Shown here: piece by piece, positions 35,241 through 49,409 of the stretch
How the letters are laid out: each line of letters opens with the position of its first letter
Position numbering within the stretch: the first letter of the stretch is position 1
NCBI GenBank assembly: GCA_021442155.1
Contig: CM038218.1
Coordinates: forward strand, 62,494,474 to 62,558,473
Direction of reading: 5' to 3'
Origin: Cymbidium sinense
Taxonomy: Eukaryota > Streptophyta > Magnoliopsida > Asparagales > Orchidaceae
Length of the DNA: 64,000 nt
Translations under genes and position numbers: made by a program
The notes under the pieces: model-generated
What the model was told of the DNA's origin: nothing
Databases searched by the model: none
The model's input: only the letters and a program-made list of their open reading frames with translations

Positions 35241-37021
35241 TCATAGCTTCATTGTTGTGGAGTTGGAAAGATGGAATGATCTCATCATGAGTTTGAGTTA
35301 GAAGAACTATTCCTACCTTTCTGGGAGAATAGATCGTGGTGCTTCACCTTTAAGAAAAGAAAAACACCATCAAAATACATCTCCCATCATGATTGTCACC
35401 TCCCCTAAGTTCATGATTTGTTCATCGGGAGATCATCACTAAGAAGAATCAGAAGTGGGTGTGTCGCTAAGAAATCTGCTATCCTTTTATCACATGGAGG
35501 GTTCAAATGTGACATCAAACTGTGAGAGTATCATGGACTAACGAGCCAAAAATCCAGAAAGCTTGGCCGTGTCATGAGGTATTGCAGTGGATTGGTTCTT
35601 GAGATTAAGTTCACTTTATGAGAAAGCATATAGTGTTGTAGCTTTTGAGATGCAAAGATCAAAGCTAGGCAATGCTTCTCAATAGGTGGATAGTTTATTT
35701 CAGTAGGAATCAGATGAAGGTTGAGGTAGTAGAGAGCGCTTTCCTTCCTCTTGTCATTGGCTTGGGCCAACAGAGCATCAAGAGAGTCATCCAATGCAAC
35801 AGTATAAAGGATCAATGGCCTGCCCGGGATAAGGGTTGTAAGAATTGGTGGCTTCACCAAGTATTCTTTGATGTTCAATGTGCTAACATTTATATCATCC
35901 CACTTGAACTTGGCATCCTTTTGATAAGTGAGAATTTGCATCTCTCGATAAGTTTGAGATAAAGCATCTTAGCCGCACCATCCTTAAAGGATCTAAGGTG
36001 AGTTAAACTCTTAGGAGATGGAATTTCTAAGATAGCTTTGATCTTTTTAGGATCTATTTCTATTCCCTGGCATTGAACAACAAACCCAAGAAATTTCCCT
36101 GAAGCGACTCCGAATGCACACTTCAGGAGATTCATTTTAAGGTTATATTGTCTTAACCGTTCGAAAACTACTTTCAAGTCAAAGAGGTGGTCTTCATTTT
36201 CTAAACTCTTAACTACTAGATCATCAATGTAGCACTCAACCTGATGATGGATGAGTTCATTGAAGATCTGAGTCATGGCCCGTTGGTATGTAGCACCAAC
36301 ATTTTAAGGCAGGCATGGCCCCTATAAGTAAGATTGATCGAAAAAGTAGTGTTTCTTTCATCTTAGAGACATCTTGATTTGGTTATAGCATGATGAAAGA
36401 GAAGACTATATGAGATGAGGCAATGTCCACCATTAATTTTGGTAAAGGAAGAGGAAACTCATCCTTAGGACATGCTTTGTTTAAGTCCCTAAAATCGATG
36501 CAAATATGAATTTAGCCATTCTTCTTCTTATTTGGGATGACACTAGCTAACCAGGTAGGATATTTTTTCTAATGAAACCAAAGATCATCGCTTTCTTGAC
36601 TTTAGAAATGACCTGTTCATTTCTAATCGCATGCCTAGGAGCTTGCTTAATAGGGTAACATTAGGGTCTATTGCTTGTGGACTCTATGTCAAGAGATAAT
36701 CGGCATTTCTTCATAACTCCATGTGAAACAGTCTTTAAACTCAGTCAATAGCCTAACTAAGTCATTAGTTTCTTCATCATTCAACAACGAACTATATGTC
36801 GGGCGAGGATTTTCCTCTATCTCGAGGTTGATTTCTTTAATCTTGTCGATTGTTGAATGATTCTCCTCTTCAAATTCTAGTAGCGCCTCTTTGACTTGGA
36901 GATCATCTAAAGTTTCTAAGCACACATTCTCATAAGATTTGGGGGTATGTGAGAAGAACCTATTAGATTCCAAATGGTTGGTAACAACTAGGCAATAATC
37001 TTTGTAATCGACCGGACCCAC
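35241..37021 (-). pseudogene. reverse transcriptase and RNase H, inner element
   Basis: 36689-37021 gives the N-terminal part (LTEFKDCFTWSYEEMP). 35890-36276 carries the active site VECYIDDLVVKS and CAFGVASGKFLGFVV. 35531-35941 gives the connection and RNase H (PGRPLILY, LLAQANDKRKESALYYL, EKHCLALIFASQKLQHYML). The region between 36276 and 36689 is frameshifted. YIDD is intact, but the polyprotein could not be made from this copy. Confidence 0.85.
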
Positions 37022-37739
37022 TATGTCGAATCCTAGTCCTGCTCTTGATTATGCTTCCCTACCTGTATTGTTCCATAGCTTTTCAAGTATTGACTAGACA
37101 CCAAGTGTGAGGAACTAAACCTTTTTATAAGATTTTGAACATACAGTAAAAGTCAAAAGGTAATTCCATTAATTCTTTAAAGTATCTTCCTCAAGTCCTA
37201 CATCAAGCTGGACTTGAGGATGATGAACCCAAAAGAACCTCTTCTACTTCATGTCACTGAAGACTTAGGGACTTCTTAACTACTAAACCTTCAACTTTTG
37301 AGATGTAAGTGAGGTAAGAGCTAAGGTTCCCAACTCCCGAGTTTCACATAAACCAGAATACTTTGCTTTGCTTGGAGGCTTGGTCATCTCTCTGGATCAA
37401 AAGTCACCTCCAATGGAACCCGAGAGGTTGGTTGGTATACTAATCACATTAGACTCATCCTCGAGCTGGATTCCAAGTCTATGTGAATAGTAGGTACTAT
37501 GAACGATGACCTATTGGTGAAGGCCAACTAGGGGTCTCACCTCTAACTACTGTTTTTGCCTCTGCCTCTACCTGGTGGAGGTTGAGCCATCCTACCCACA
37601 TGTCCATATGATGGAATGAACTATGGGTGGAATGTGATATGCAGATCCACTTCTTCTTCAATTCCCCTTTCTTATTTACTTGGACTTTTATTTTTCTTTT
37701 CATTTTCTTTTATCTTTTCTTTTGCTTCATTTTCTTTTG

Positions 37740-38453
37740 CTTTTGCACTTGTATTTGAATTTTATCAAAGTTCACAAGAAAGGGTGTTTTGAGGAAGATA
37801 GTAGGCCGCATCCTCATAAATCTCAACCTCTCTAACTAAAAATGGCTTTTCATCCTGCTGACATGATTCAATTCCATCTTTTGAACTTGATGCTAATGAA
37901 GGAGGATGGAATGATCTTTTGATGTATCCAAGGCCTACCAAGCAAAGTGAATGAAGTATTCAATCAATGATGTAGAACTTATCTTCGCCTTCCAACATGA
38001 TCTCCAACAATAATCTATAGAACCTAAAGCACCTTGATCATTGAATCCTCTCAACATCATTTTATCTCCTGAGTGTAGATGTTGATCTTCAAATAGGCAA
38101 GGGTCTTTAGACTCATAATGTTCCCGATGCACCAATCCATGAGAACCCCGTGAGTCTAAACTTGTCCATGTCGACATGATGTATGGGAGGATGGCTCCAA
38201 GTCCCCGTAGAAGGTCTTCATCAGTGAAGGTGATCCCTTGGGCTTCTTTTGCATAATGTGCTTCCTCACCTATAGCGATCAGCTGAGCTAAGCATATTTT
38301 GGGATCAAGGAGAGCCTTGATTAGTGATTCCCTCATCTCTTTGGATAAGACAAGGGCATCATATATGCTTAGCTTAGATGACAACTTTCTTAGATGAGAA
38401 AGGACATTGTAGTCCACCTTGATCTTCCACAAGCATATCCAAGGGTGGAGCAT
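37740..38453 (-). pseudogene. protease region, inner element
   Basis: 38330-38453 begins the segment NVLSHLRKLSSKLSIYDAL, typical just upstream of the aspartic protease in this group. Lower coordinates give pieces like LLGRPWI and PYLQNT-type sequence. The active-site segment is disrupted by frameshifts. Confidence 0.7.
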
Positions 38454-39428
38454 CCTATGGAAGGCTTCGATCTTCGCACCAATGACTTATTTCCCTATCT
38501 TGAGGTGCCCTAGAGGTAGAACCTTGCCACTGAGGTTGACTTAGTAATCTGGAGGCAAGTGGTGGAAGGTTCTACCTATACTCGTGCTCACCTATAACTT
38601 CTCCTATGGGACTCTCAATCGATGATTCCAAGTCTATCTCAAGAGGTGAACCTAGTATTCGTGAGTTGAAAAAGTCCAACTTGAATCGAAAGAGGAAGAT
38701 CAAAAATTGTTATTAATTAGACTTGAAGAGTTATCATTAGGAATAAGAAGCTAACCTATCAGAAGAGACAGATTTAATTCAAATCAGCTTTATTCTTCAA
38801 TTTCTTGGAAGTATTTGGAGGTACAAAGTAGAAGATAAGTAGAGTGAGTGAAGGGGTTTGATGCCCTTATTAACTGATATAAGAGTTCTATTGGTAGAAA
38901 AAATAGAAGAGCTAGCTGAAATGGAAGAAGTCTGTGGAAGGAATCAAGGTTGAGTCTGGACGGCGGGTCGTGTTGGGGCTATCCTATCGACACATCGCTG
39001 AGTCCTTTCTTCCTAGAGTTAGCACGCAACTTGCAAACCTTCTTGGTGTTGGAGGTTTGAGCTAACTAGCACCAGGAAAGCTTCTTGATCTTCAATTATT
39101 TTCTTAGAGGTTTTGATAAAGAAATGTCCCAACCTTCTTTAGTTTTGGTAGATCACTTATATCTAATGATTACCCTAATGGAACTAGAAGGTTGTTCCAT
39201 AAGGTATTCCTTTGGGATAACTACCATTGGTCTTGAAACTGTTCAAGCCCCCTGAATGTGAAGTAATCCTCCAAAAGATGGCCTACATATGGTAAGGGAA
39301 AAGTTTGGATCATGACTTTTGCCTACTTCCTCCGCTCCCCTAGGCTCGGGTAGCTAAAAATTAGGTTTCTTTAAGAGATTCTTAAAGATTTTCCATTACC
39401 TCCTTTAAAAGAATAAGGTTTGTTTAAC

Positions 39429-40390
39429 TTATCTAAAAGAGTAGTGGACCATAGCTACCGGCTGGATATGCATGTTGGTGGTGGTGGTATGAGGTGGTGC
39501 GTGGTTGGCATGGAGGCTAAGGTGGAGGTCGATATGGTTGCCTCGGTGGTGGCAAAAGGAGGTGGAGGCAGAGGTCATGGTCTCTGACCGATCTCTAGTC
39601 GCTTCCCTTGTCAACTATCGCATCGCCCGTTTCTTCTCACAAACCTTTTGGGATTTCTATTTGGGCAACTGATCTGAAAAAGGCAACTGTTTGGCCTATC
39701 CTTGTAGACTAGCCACCTTGTTGATTAGCTTCTCAAATGTATTTATGGTGAAGCCCTTAAACATGAAGGCCATCGGGCCATGGATATTCTTCAAGAGAAT
39801 CTCAATGGCATGCTGTTCAGACATCTACGATTTACACTTCATACTCAGGTTATGCCATCAGAGAATATAATCAACAAATGACTCACCAGAGTGCTGTTGT
39901 GTTACAACGAGATCACCTATAGTAACCCTTTACTGAGCTCCAACAAATCTCTTGATGAAGAGTTGCTTTAACTCAGCAAATGTCTTTACTAAATCATTGG
40001 GCAGTTCAGCATACCAATCAAAAGTAATACTCCTAGTTAACAAAGAGTCTAAAGAGCATCCCGCAATTGCAAACAACCGGCCCCAAGTGAGCTATATGTC
40101 ACCTGATTCCACTTCCATTGAAGCTTTTGAAGGAAGGAGGCACAAAACTCTTGGGATACTGGATATCATTGAATTCCTCTGGGTAGGGTCTACTCTTTAG
40201 AACCAATGATCCTCCCGGCTTGAGCCAAAGCTTCCTTCACCTGCTGCTCAACCATGGATTTCAAATCTTTTTCATGTATGGAGGTACTATCCACTACCTT
40301 CCTATACAGGCTAGTGCTACCTTGCTCAGGGGAGGGAGTCTTAACCGGTCTAAGACATGCACTAGCTAGAACATTCGACCGCATTTAGGA
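39429..40390 (-). pseudogene. gag, inner element
   Basis: 40190-40384 encodes EQGSTSLYRKVVDSTSIHEK, matching the outer copy near 53480-53600. Below it the capsid-like region (YAELP, TFAEL.QLFIKRF) can be read across frames down to about 39600. It is the particle protein of the retroelement, and this copy is interrupted. Confidence 0.7.
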
Positions 40391-42060
40391 TGAACTGAGG
40401 GGCTTGCTTCAAGCACCGACACTATCGCTAACAAGTCCGCATCTACATCCCATCAATCGCTCATCTTTCGCTAACTATTGTCGAGGTGATGGGATGTGTC
40501 TCCTTGATCAACCTCATCACCTTCCATGGCTTGTTGTTCTAAGAAGAGATCCTCTAGTATCACCATGCATACCCAAATGAATCCCCATCAAGTCATCTTC
40601 GCTGGGATCAAACTGACTTTCTTCATCATACCATGTACCTAAGATCTTCCTTTTTCCATAAATAGTGCAACTATCTCATCTAAGGATGATCTAACTCGAG
40701 TACAAATAATCTAATAGTGATACTATCATGCACTAAGAGGCACCAAACCTCACCAGAGGGAAGTCAATCCATGGACTGCATCTCACTAGAAGAATGATAC
40801 ACCTGATACTACTTGTAGGGGTAACAATCTAGGATGATCCTACCACCGCTACAACTCATCACATTCAAATAATATCCATCTCACCATCAGTATGGGTGGA
40901 GTTGTGAAGGAACGACCACGATGCTTCTGGTCGCCACTCCTTCCGCACCACCATGGGCGTAAGGTCGCAAGAAAGTTCGCCTACCACAATGGGTGTAGAG
41001 GAGTAGATCCCTGGCCATAGCCAGATTACCAATGGGGTACATTTTTCCCCGGATGCGGCCTTCATGGCCCTAGATGGAATGGTGATGTTGAAACCTGACC
41101 AATGGGACGTGGGTAGAGTGTGGGGTGGAGACACCACTAACTCTGCACAAGAAGCCTCCCCTCGGTGGCTGGTCCCAGGAGAATACTATCATATGGCGCG
41201 TAGTGGTCGAAATGGAAAATCAACCAAAGTGACGACCGATGGTGAACCTCCATCACTCTCTGCTAGTAATGTATGATGTATGGGCCTCACGGTCCCTCAC
41301 TTGATGGATCTGCCTCCCTACACTGCTAAGGATAATAAATCAAGATCAACTGGTCCACTGAAGTCAGATGCTCACTACGGTGTAGAATAGAGGAAGGCGA
41401 TACAACCTCCTACTCCTAGAAATTGCCGGCTATAGATGCACAATTGGAGGAGGTGAAAAATGGATCCTCCGAATCCTCTCTATCTGATCCTAAGAGAGAA
41501 TGAAATTAGTTTTCCATGACCAGTGGTGAAGTGATCATGGGAGACTCATCCATATCGACTGATACCCTCAAGCTGGCTATTTGAGTATGGAACCATTTGA
41601 CCATGGTTCTTGTTCCTATGTCGTAGTAGAGAGAGGAGTGAACTAGACCCATACTCAAATGTGAGAGGCAACCCCGAACAGGGAGCCTTACCCTTGGAGG
41701 TATAATGGTAGGGTGCTAGCATGCATCGCGAGTCACAAACAAGAACTAGAATTGACTAATCACCGACATAGCTAAAGTTTGTGGTATCACCATAGCTTTC
41801 CTCTTCAAGAGGAGATATCAATCGGGGTAAGTCTACTGATGACCGCACCACACCTTCTTTGCTGTGTGAGGGGAATGCCTCACAAGTGATCTGCCCCCCT
41901 CAAATCCTTGGCCAAAGTGAATCGGGTATGGTCTACAGGGAAGTCACCATCTAGAGCTAGATCCATACCGTGGGAAAGTAAAGACAAATTTCAACGCCAA
42001 TTCATGTAGAATACACTAAAAATTGTACTTGCATTGACTAAAAAAGATCTGCAATGAGAA
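40391..42060 (-). other. gag N-terminal/leader region, inner element
   Basis: Homologous in reverse to 23340-23555 plus 51915-53440 of the outer copy (for example CAAGGGTAAGGCTCCCT in both). The frame at 40865-41137 contains MVVRKEWRPEAS, and the outer copy has VVRKEWR near 52810, suggesting a weakly conserved N-terminal gag segment. Otherwise broken. Confidence 0.55.
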
Positions 42061-42112
42061 ATGAACTTGCATCAGTTTTCTATCTCCATAGATTTTGAAT
42101 TTTGAATTTTGA

Positions 42113-43730
42113 AAATTTGAACCCACATCCAACAACTTGGAAGTGTTAAGTGGGTTTCAAATGAATTTGGAAATATTGATTGAAAGAAATTGAATATGAA
42201 TCCAAACTTCAACAAATTTGAGTATGTTGAAATATGGATTCAAAATTTTGATAGGATGCTTCCATAGGTTAATTTTTGTTTTGAATTTGAGTTTATGGTT
42301 TTGGAGGACCCTTTCCTTTAGCAAATTTGGGTATGTTAAAGTAAGCGTCAAATGATTTTGTTTTGTTGAATGTTTTGAAATTTTGGAATTCTTACTTAGC
42401 AAATTTAGGTATGCAAAGTAAAGAATCCAAGTGTATTTTATTTAATTTTTGAAAATAGGTTTCTTAGCAAATTTAGGTATGCTAAGAAAATTCTAAGTGT
42501 TTCATTTATTTGAAATGTTTTGGTTTTTGAAAAGGGTAGGATCCTTAACAAAGTTGGTATGTTAAGGAGATCCTAAGTGTTTTGTTTTGTTTTTGAAATG
42601 ATTGAAATTGGAGATTCAACTTTAGCAAATTTGGTATGCTAAAGATGAAATCCCACTTGGTTTTATGAAATGGAAATTTCACTTAGCAAATTTGAGTATG
42701 TTAATATGAAATTCCAAATGGTGTGTTCAAAATTTTTGATTTCATTTTGGTTTTGAAAATGGAAACTTCCCCTTAGCAAATTTGGTATGCTAAGGGAAGA
42801 AGTTTGAGAATTTTTACTTTTGGATTTGGAAACTTCACTTAGCAAATTTGGGTATGCTAAATGAGTTCCAAAATATGTTTTGAAAATTTTAATTTTGATT
42901 TGGAGACTTATTTAACAAATTTGGGTATTTTAAGTGAAGTTCCAAATGTGTTTGAAAATTTGAGTTATGATTATTGATTTTGATTTTGGATTTGGAAACT
43001 TCACTTAGCAAATTTGAGTATGCTAAGTGAGGTTCCAAATGTATGTTTGAAAATTTTTGAATTTTGAATTTGGAGACTTCACTTAACAAATTCGGGTATG
43101 TTAATTGAAGTTCCAAATGTGTTTAAATTTTTTTTTTTTTTTTGAAATTTTGAATTTTGATTTGGAAACTTTACTTAACAAATTTATGTATGTTAAATGA
43201 AGTTCCAAATGTATATTTTTGAAAAGTTTTTGAAATATGATTTGATTTTGATTTTAGATTTGGAAACTTTACTTAGTAAATTTGATTATGCTAAATGAAA
43301 TTCAATTTTTTTTTTTAATTTTGGGATTTGGAGACTTCACTTAGCAAATTTGTGTATGTTAAGTGAGGTTCCAAAATGTTTTGAATTTTTTTTTAAAATA
43401 TGATTGTTGATTTTGATGTTTGAAAGACTCCATTCAATAAATTTAAGTATGTAGAAATGGAGATTAATTTTATTTTTGAAATGTGAAATTTTTGTGTGTG
43501 ATTGTTGCTCTCTCTCTCTTTTTTAAAGAGGGAATTCCAACTTGAAACATATGTGAGATATATTTAAGTGGGATTTCCTAAATGATATTTTATTATTATT
43601 TTGGAATGAAGTCTTCATTTAATAAATTTAAGTATATTAAATGAAGGTGTTCATGTGTGCTTTTTGAAAATTTTGATTTTGTTTGTAAATGAACTTTCTA
43701 TTCAATAAGTGTGAGTATATTGAATAGGAA
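42113..43730 (-). repeat. leader hairpin array, inner copy
   Basis: Counterpart of 21331-23290 in the opposite orientation. Perfect arms at 43613-43646 (12 bp, CTTCATTTAATA, 10-nt loop), 43698-43727 (10 bp) and 42770-42796 (CCCTTAGCA, 9-nt loop). Compound stems at 42197-42242 (TGAATCCA/TGGATTCA plus TTCAACA/TGTTGAA) and 42538-42574 (AGGATC/GATCCT plus CTTAACA/TGTTAAG). It lies between the PBS and gag. Frames at 42157-43116 are translations of the repeat. Confidence 0.9.
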
Positions 43731-44302
43731 GATCCATGTGTGCTTTTGAAAACTTTATGATTATGATTTTTGGAAAACATGGTTGTTCATTTTATTTTGA
43801 AATGACATCTTCATCATAGTGAATTTGAAAGAAGGTGTACATTTATGCTTTTGGAAAAATTTATTAGTTTTATTTTTAAAAATCCCTACATGTAAAAATT
43901 ATGGGAATTGTTAAATGGAGGTGAAAAGTTTTTTTGGAAAATATTTTATTAAGTGTTTTTTTTTGAAAATGTGCTTTTTGAAAAAGCAAAGAACTTAAGG
44001 AAGATTTTATTATTTTTAGGATGAACCTTTCCTTATCATGAAGATGATAAGGAGGAAGTCTTTAAGATATTTTCTTTTTTATTTTAGATCTTTTCATTTT
44101 ACCCATTGGAGAACCCAACTGGGGTTTTAAGACCAACAAGGAATGCAATCCTAAAACCTAAAGATGTTGGCTAATTCAACTCAAGAATGAAATGAGCTAA
44201 GTGCCAATGGAAAGAAAGATAGTCTTAGATTCATACCAAAGTACAAACCCACTATCGATACTCAAAGATAATGATCATTTACCAAAGATGGAGAGAGAAC
44301 CA

Positions 44303-44317
44303 TCCCCAGAGTCGCCA
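44303..44317 (-). other. tRNA primer-binding site
   Basis: The minus strand reads TGGCGACTCTGGGGA, starting six nucleotides after the CA end of the 5' LTR (44324). TGGCGACTC-type sites are known from Tat/Ogre-group elements and are usually ascribed to tRNA-Arg. That assignment is from memory. Confidence 0.8.
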
Positions 44318-45855
44318 AAAAATTGAGGAGAAAATTCTATATAGAGGAGTTGCCTTCAAATGGTGAGAAATGAAAGAGGAAACACCCTATATAAAATTCA
44401 TCTGGTAAGATGATCCATAGATATACTTATTCAGTGATCGGGTACATCATGGTATAGTGTACTATCTCAAAGAAAGAAATCACCCTTTAATGGAACCACT
44501 AGCTCCAATAGATTCTTCCCTACTTACATGGAAAAGTAAAGCATGGTTTATTTTAAATCGAAGTTCGTTAAGTTCTATGGGGCAAGCCCCATAGTTACAT
44601 CCTAAGGAGGATCCTTGGAAAACTCGATTAAGGTAAATGATTATTATTGCCTCTAAAGATTTTAATAGAAGGACTATCAATCGATTGGTTTATTTGAAGA
44701 TCAAATGGGATTGATCAAAAGAGGGAGTTATTATCAAGCCAAAATGGAAGATAAGTAGGATATGCCCATGATGCTAGAAACCTAGCATCTCATATTATCC
44801 TATAGTTGGGCTTTACTTTTTGAAAATTGATTTAGTTTATTTAATTTGCATTTTTTTCATTAGAATTTTAGACTTAAGATTCCTTAACCATAAGATTAAG
44901 AAAATGCCTAGAGGTGAGGAATTATGCTTATGGCCCCAAAGGGAGAAGCAACCTAGAATCTAGGGGCTTGGGTGAGGGCCAAAGCACAACCTAAATCTAA
45001 AATGGGTAATTGGTTTGCCTCCATAAGAGGACAAACCACAGACTTGGACTTACAAGCACAGGGGTGGCCACTAACTCCTCCTATGATTTTAAATATATGT
45101 AGGCAAGTCTTTATACTTATGCAAGATAGTTAGGCTATATTTTTAGAAAGAGACTAAGTCCTTAAACTCACTCCATAAAGAGACTAGATCATGTAAAAGG
45201 TATGCTTCAAATGACCTAAATCTAATGCAATTCAAATTTCATTTTTTTATTTTTATTTTTGGACAATCATTTTGACTTAGGCTAATAGGATTTTTATGAC
45301 TAATGCATGAGAAATCAGATTATTGGCCAAAATCAGCGAGAAGGGAGGTGGTGAGTTTCCACCACAGCCCTCAAAGGTCAAGCCGGGTTCTATGGAAAAG
45401 GTGGAAGCCCTCTAATCAAGAGTGAATTAAGATGAATTTGTGCATGATATTTTAAAGAAATGCTCATGCAGCTAAGGGGTTACTAATTCTTTTATCTTGC
45501 TTTTAATCCTAAGCTTTAAGTGAGGTTATGAGTTATTTAATTTGAATTTGAATTATTAAGTTGGGTAAAAGATTTATTTTTCCCTAAAGAGCCTAATCAC
45601 ATCCAGGCCATACATAAAGCAAGGAAGAAACTAGAAAAAGTATGCCACTTAATGCAAAAGCTAAACAAATCATCAATCAATTTATAAAGCTAATCACAAA
45701 AAGAATAAATGGCCATTTGTGGTCGGGCACCACCGTACAAACTTGAAAATATCAAATGCGAGTAGCCGAGCTCTACCCTTATACAACTTGGATTACAAAT
45801 GAATTAAATTACAATTTAAGTAAAGGAATTCATTGTTATGGGGGTCTTCAAGCTT

Positions 45856-45934
45856 TATTCTTCTTTCTTCTTTCTTCTTTATTTCTTCTTTTCTTCTTTC
45901 TTCTTTATTTCTTCTTTTCTTCTTTCTTCTTTTG
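45856..45934 (-). repeat. GAA/TTC purine-rich tract in LTR
   Basis: About 80 bp of TTCTTTCTTCTTT-type sequence on the plus strand, purine-rich in element sense. It is shorter in the inner 3' LTR (25156-25203) and the outer 5' LTR (19049-19091). Simple-sequence length variation inside the LTR. Confidence 0.85.
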
Positions 45935-48900
45935 GTTCCACCTTTGGATGGCTGGAAGGTGGATGCTCCAAGGCTTCACATGGTGCATAAGATAGGATCT
46001 TATGACCAATTCTCATCCTAATCCCCATAACAAATCATTCCAAAATCCTAAATATATAAATTTTTACATGAAAAGGAAAAGTAGAAATCTAACTAACACC
46101 TGCAAAACAAAGGTTAGTTAAATCACACCACACAAATCCCAAGCATGTATATTGGACTTATCACCCCACACATGGGTGACTAAGTCCACCTGGCCTATGG
46201 ATTATGCTAAGGGGTATAAGCACCTGCAAGCAAGCATTTATAGTTTTATCTATAATAGCTCCCCTTAAGCACAATCCCCTACAGAAAGGAATAGTTAGAC
46301 TAAGCATGTCCTACCATTCATTCAATGAGCATACACGCTAACATCCAGTCTAAAATATTCATCACAAAATAAAACATAACATCAAACCATGCACCGGCCT
46401 AACCTAAAGCTAGAAGTGGTGACTTAAGCTAATGTGTGTGCCTTGAAGGTTTGTGTGGTATGCTTAGCTTATGACTTTGGATTTAAATTTTCTAAGTGTA
46501 AAGAACATGTTCAACTTAGAGGAGAGTTTTATTTAAGTTGTTTAAGTGTTTTGGGTTAATTTTATTTCATGTTTTAATTTGGTTTAAGTGAAACCTACAA
46601 TTAATTACTAAGTTATGAAGAGAGGGAAAGAGAAGAGAACTTCTCTTTCCTTATAAGTAATTTTCTAAAGTAGGTTCATTTTAGTTTCATTTAGTGAATG
46701 TTTTGATTACATCTTTTAATCAATCCTAAGTTTAGATAAACTCTAAACAAACCTATTCAAAAGAAAGGCATTTTAAGATTAAATAAAATGAATCAAAATT
46801 CACATAACACACATTACTTCATTTCTTTTCCAACATATATAACATGCATATGGATGGATCTAAGCATATCTATACATGCAAATGAGAAATAGTTAACACA
46901 CTTTATGATGCATGCTAAGTAATCCATTTAAGAAAATTTAGAAGTTGAATATGCATGATTTTTTAATTATAAAGGTTTTCCTTATCCAAAATTTCACATA
47001 CATACATGAAAGTAAGAAAGGCATAAGTGAGTACAACCATTGTTAACCAGAGGTGTAAGGTACAAGACCTACTTAGGGCTACTTAAAGCCTCACAACCTC
47101 GGGGTTGTCCAGACTAATATACCACTTTCCTTAAGTACAAACATGTATATAAAAGAAATGAAATGGAAAAGGAATATGCAAAAGTTGTTTAATAGATTTG
47201 TTTTGTTTATGCAATTTATGTATGTAAGTGTATGTAACCCTTCTTAGATGGTAGCATAGGAATGAATAGGATATGAAATTAGGTGAGCATTAGATCCTTT
47301 TCAAATGAACCTTATGTCTCACAAAAATTCCTATTCAAAACTGTACTAACATATGAAAGAAAGGAAACCTATACTAAGCATACCTTTATAAGATTCACTT
47401 GCAAGCTTATAATTAAGGTATGAATAGCACACTTTCAGATTTGATATTTCATTTATAAGTTTTGAAAATATTTGGATTTAGTAGTGATAATAGCCACTCA
47501 TATTTTACTTTAGCCAACACATGCACATTTGACATAAAGTAAATAATTTTTATTTTAAAATTTGAAACATGAAATTATGAATGCATGAATCACATGGCAT
47601 ACAACTTAACATGTTGGGAAAGATCCAAAGCAATGAATGCATATAAAAAACTCACTTTACTTAAATCCTAAAGAAGTTCTTAAGGAATAAGAAAATTTAG
47701 AATAAATCAAAGTGAATTTCAAAATGATTTCTGTTTGGTTTAAAGTTTGATTTAATTTTGAAAAAGTGAGATGAGTTCGCTATTCCTAACCCATTCCCAA
47801 TATGTGTTTTGTATTTTTGTTTAATTTTTAGATAATTAAATCTATCTTAAGCATTGATTAGGCTAAAGTATGAATTTAGTAGCTTAATTAACTCTTACCT
47901 ACACCACCTTAGAAAAATTAACTAAGCAATTATGAGCTAATGAGATGACATAAAACCCACAAGAAATTTAAATTTGCAATGCACCTAATAATGAAAAGGC
48001 TTTTAATTAAGCTAAGGGGTTTTAGCTTAAGTACTTATAAAACACCCTTTCACACATGTGAATTGGGTTTTAATTTCTTTAATTGAACTTAGGCTATTAA
48101 ACATCGAAGCATCTACCCAAGGTAGATTAATTAAATTCTGGAACTTTTAGAATTTTTGAAAATTGATTAAAGGGATAATTAATGAGTTAACCCTTAATTA
48201 AGAGGGGATTAAGGAGAGAAAATGGGGTTTAGAGAATAGCTTAGGGGAAATTCCCCAAAATTATTTCATAAACCCCCTACTCACTAGATCTGACCTTAAT
48301 CAAACCTAATCATAGGGTAAAGCCACTAATCACACCTTAATTACCCTTAATTACATGAAAGGGATAATTAGGGAATAAAATAGCAATTTTGCCAATTGAG
48401 CCTTCAATAAATCTCAAGAAAATTAGGGGACGTAGAGGTCATCCCCTAAAATGTAGCCTAGAAATTTGAGATTAATTGATAACCTAATTAAAAGATAATT
48501 AGCTAATTGAGATTCCTAAAGAAACCCAAATTCAGAGAAATGGGTAATTCCAAATCTATTAAAACCATTTTTTAAATATTCTAGATGAAATTATCTTTCC
48601 ATAGCATTTTTCCTTTTATTTTTCTAATTTTTCTATGAAGAGTTATGAATTTTAGATGTTCTATGAATTAATTAGGAATTAATTAAAGGCTTAACTAATC
48701 CCTACTTAATCCTCAGCTCATGGCCCGACGCATGGCGACGGTGGTCAGTGCGCTTTACATGCATCCTACTGTGAGGGTGTGACTTAAACGTCACATCCTA
48801 AATGGCGGTGGTGGCGCACACGCTAATATCTTTGGCCGTCCGATCAAAGATCAGACGGCTAAGGATTCACCCATGATTTTAAAAGGAAAATGGATTTATG

Positions 48901-49392
48901 AAATGTGCTAATTAATCTCAGCTGTCCATCTAAAATGCATGGATGGACTGAGATGTTTTCCGAGGATCAATGGAGATCATGATCCAAGGAGATCCGACGA
49001 TCTAGCATGGAATCAAAATCAACCCATCTAAGCATAATTACCAACCTATCTAATGGTTGATTCTCATGCCATGAACATTTCTTTCACAAAGGACCAACAC
49101 CTATCAAGCTAAGTGGTCAAAATTACATACCTCAGAGTGCTCGAGGTTGATGAAGCTTCTAGTGGAGACGAAGCCCTGTTGAAATTCCTAGGCCTTGGGA
49201 ATGAGTGGATCAATGAGTAGATCGACACCACTTCACCCGAGCTTCGACTTTGATTGAATTAATCCTCTTTTTTCTATGGGAACTTCAATGTGAGTTTGAG
49301 TGAGCTCGGGTTGGTCCTTAGATGAAGAGTGTAGAAGGAATTTGGAGGAAATCAAGTGTAGAGGAAGTTAGCAAATGGATTGAGCTCCCCTA

Positions 49393-49409
49393 TTTTGCAC
49401 TGTGCAAAA
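49393..49409. promoter_or_regulatory. perfect palindrome TTTTGCAC-T-GTGCAAAA
   Basis: A 17-bp inverted repeat about 130 nt downstream of the TATA-like site in element sense. The inner 3' LTR (about 28587-28604) keeps it with one changed position. It may be a protein-binding site or chance. Confidence 0.35.

Noticed and set aside
45756..46021. Frames with Phe/Leu/Ser-rich hydrophobic proteins
   Set aside because: They are translations of the TTC/TTT microsatellite in the LTR.
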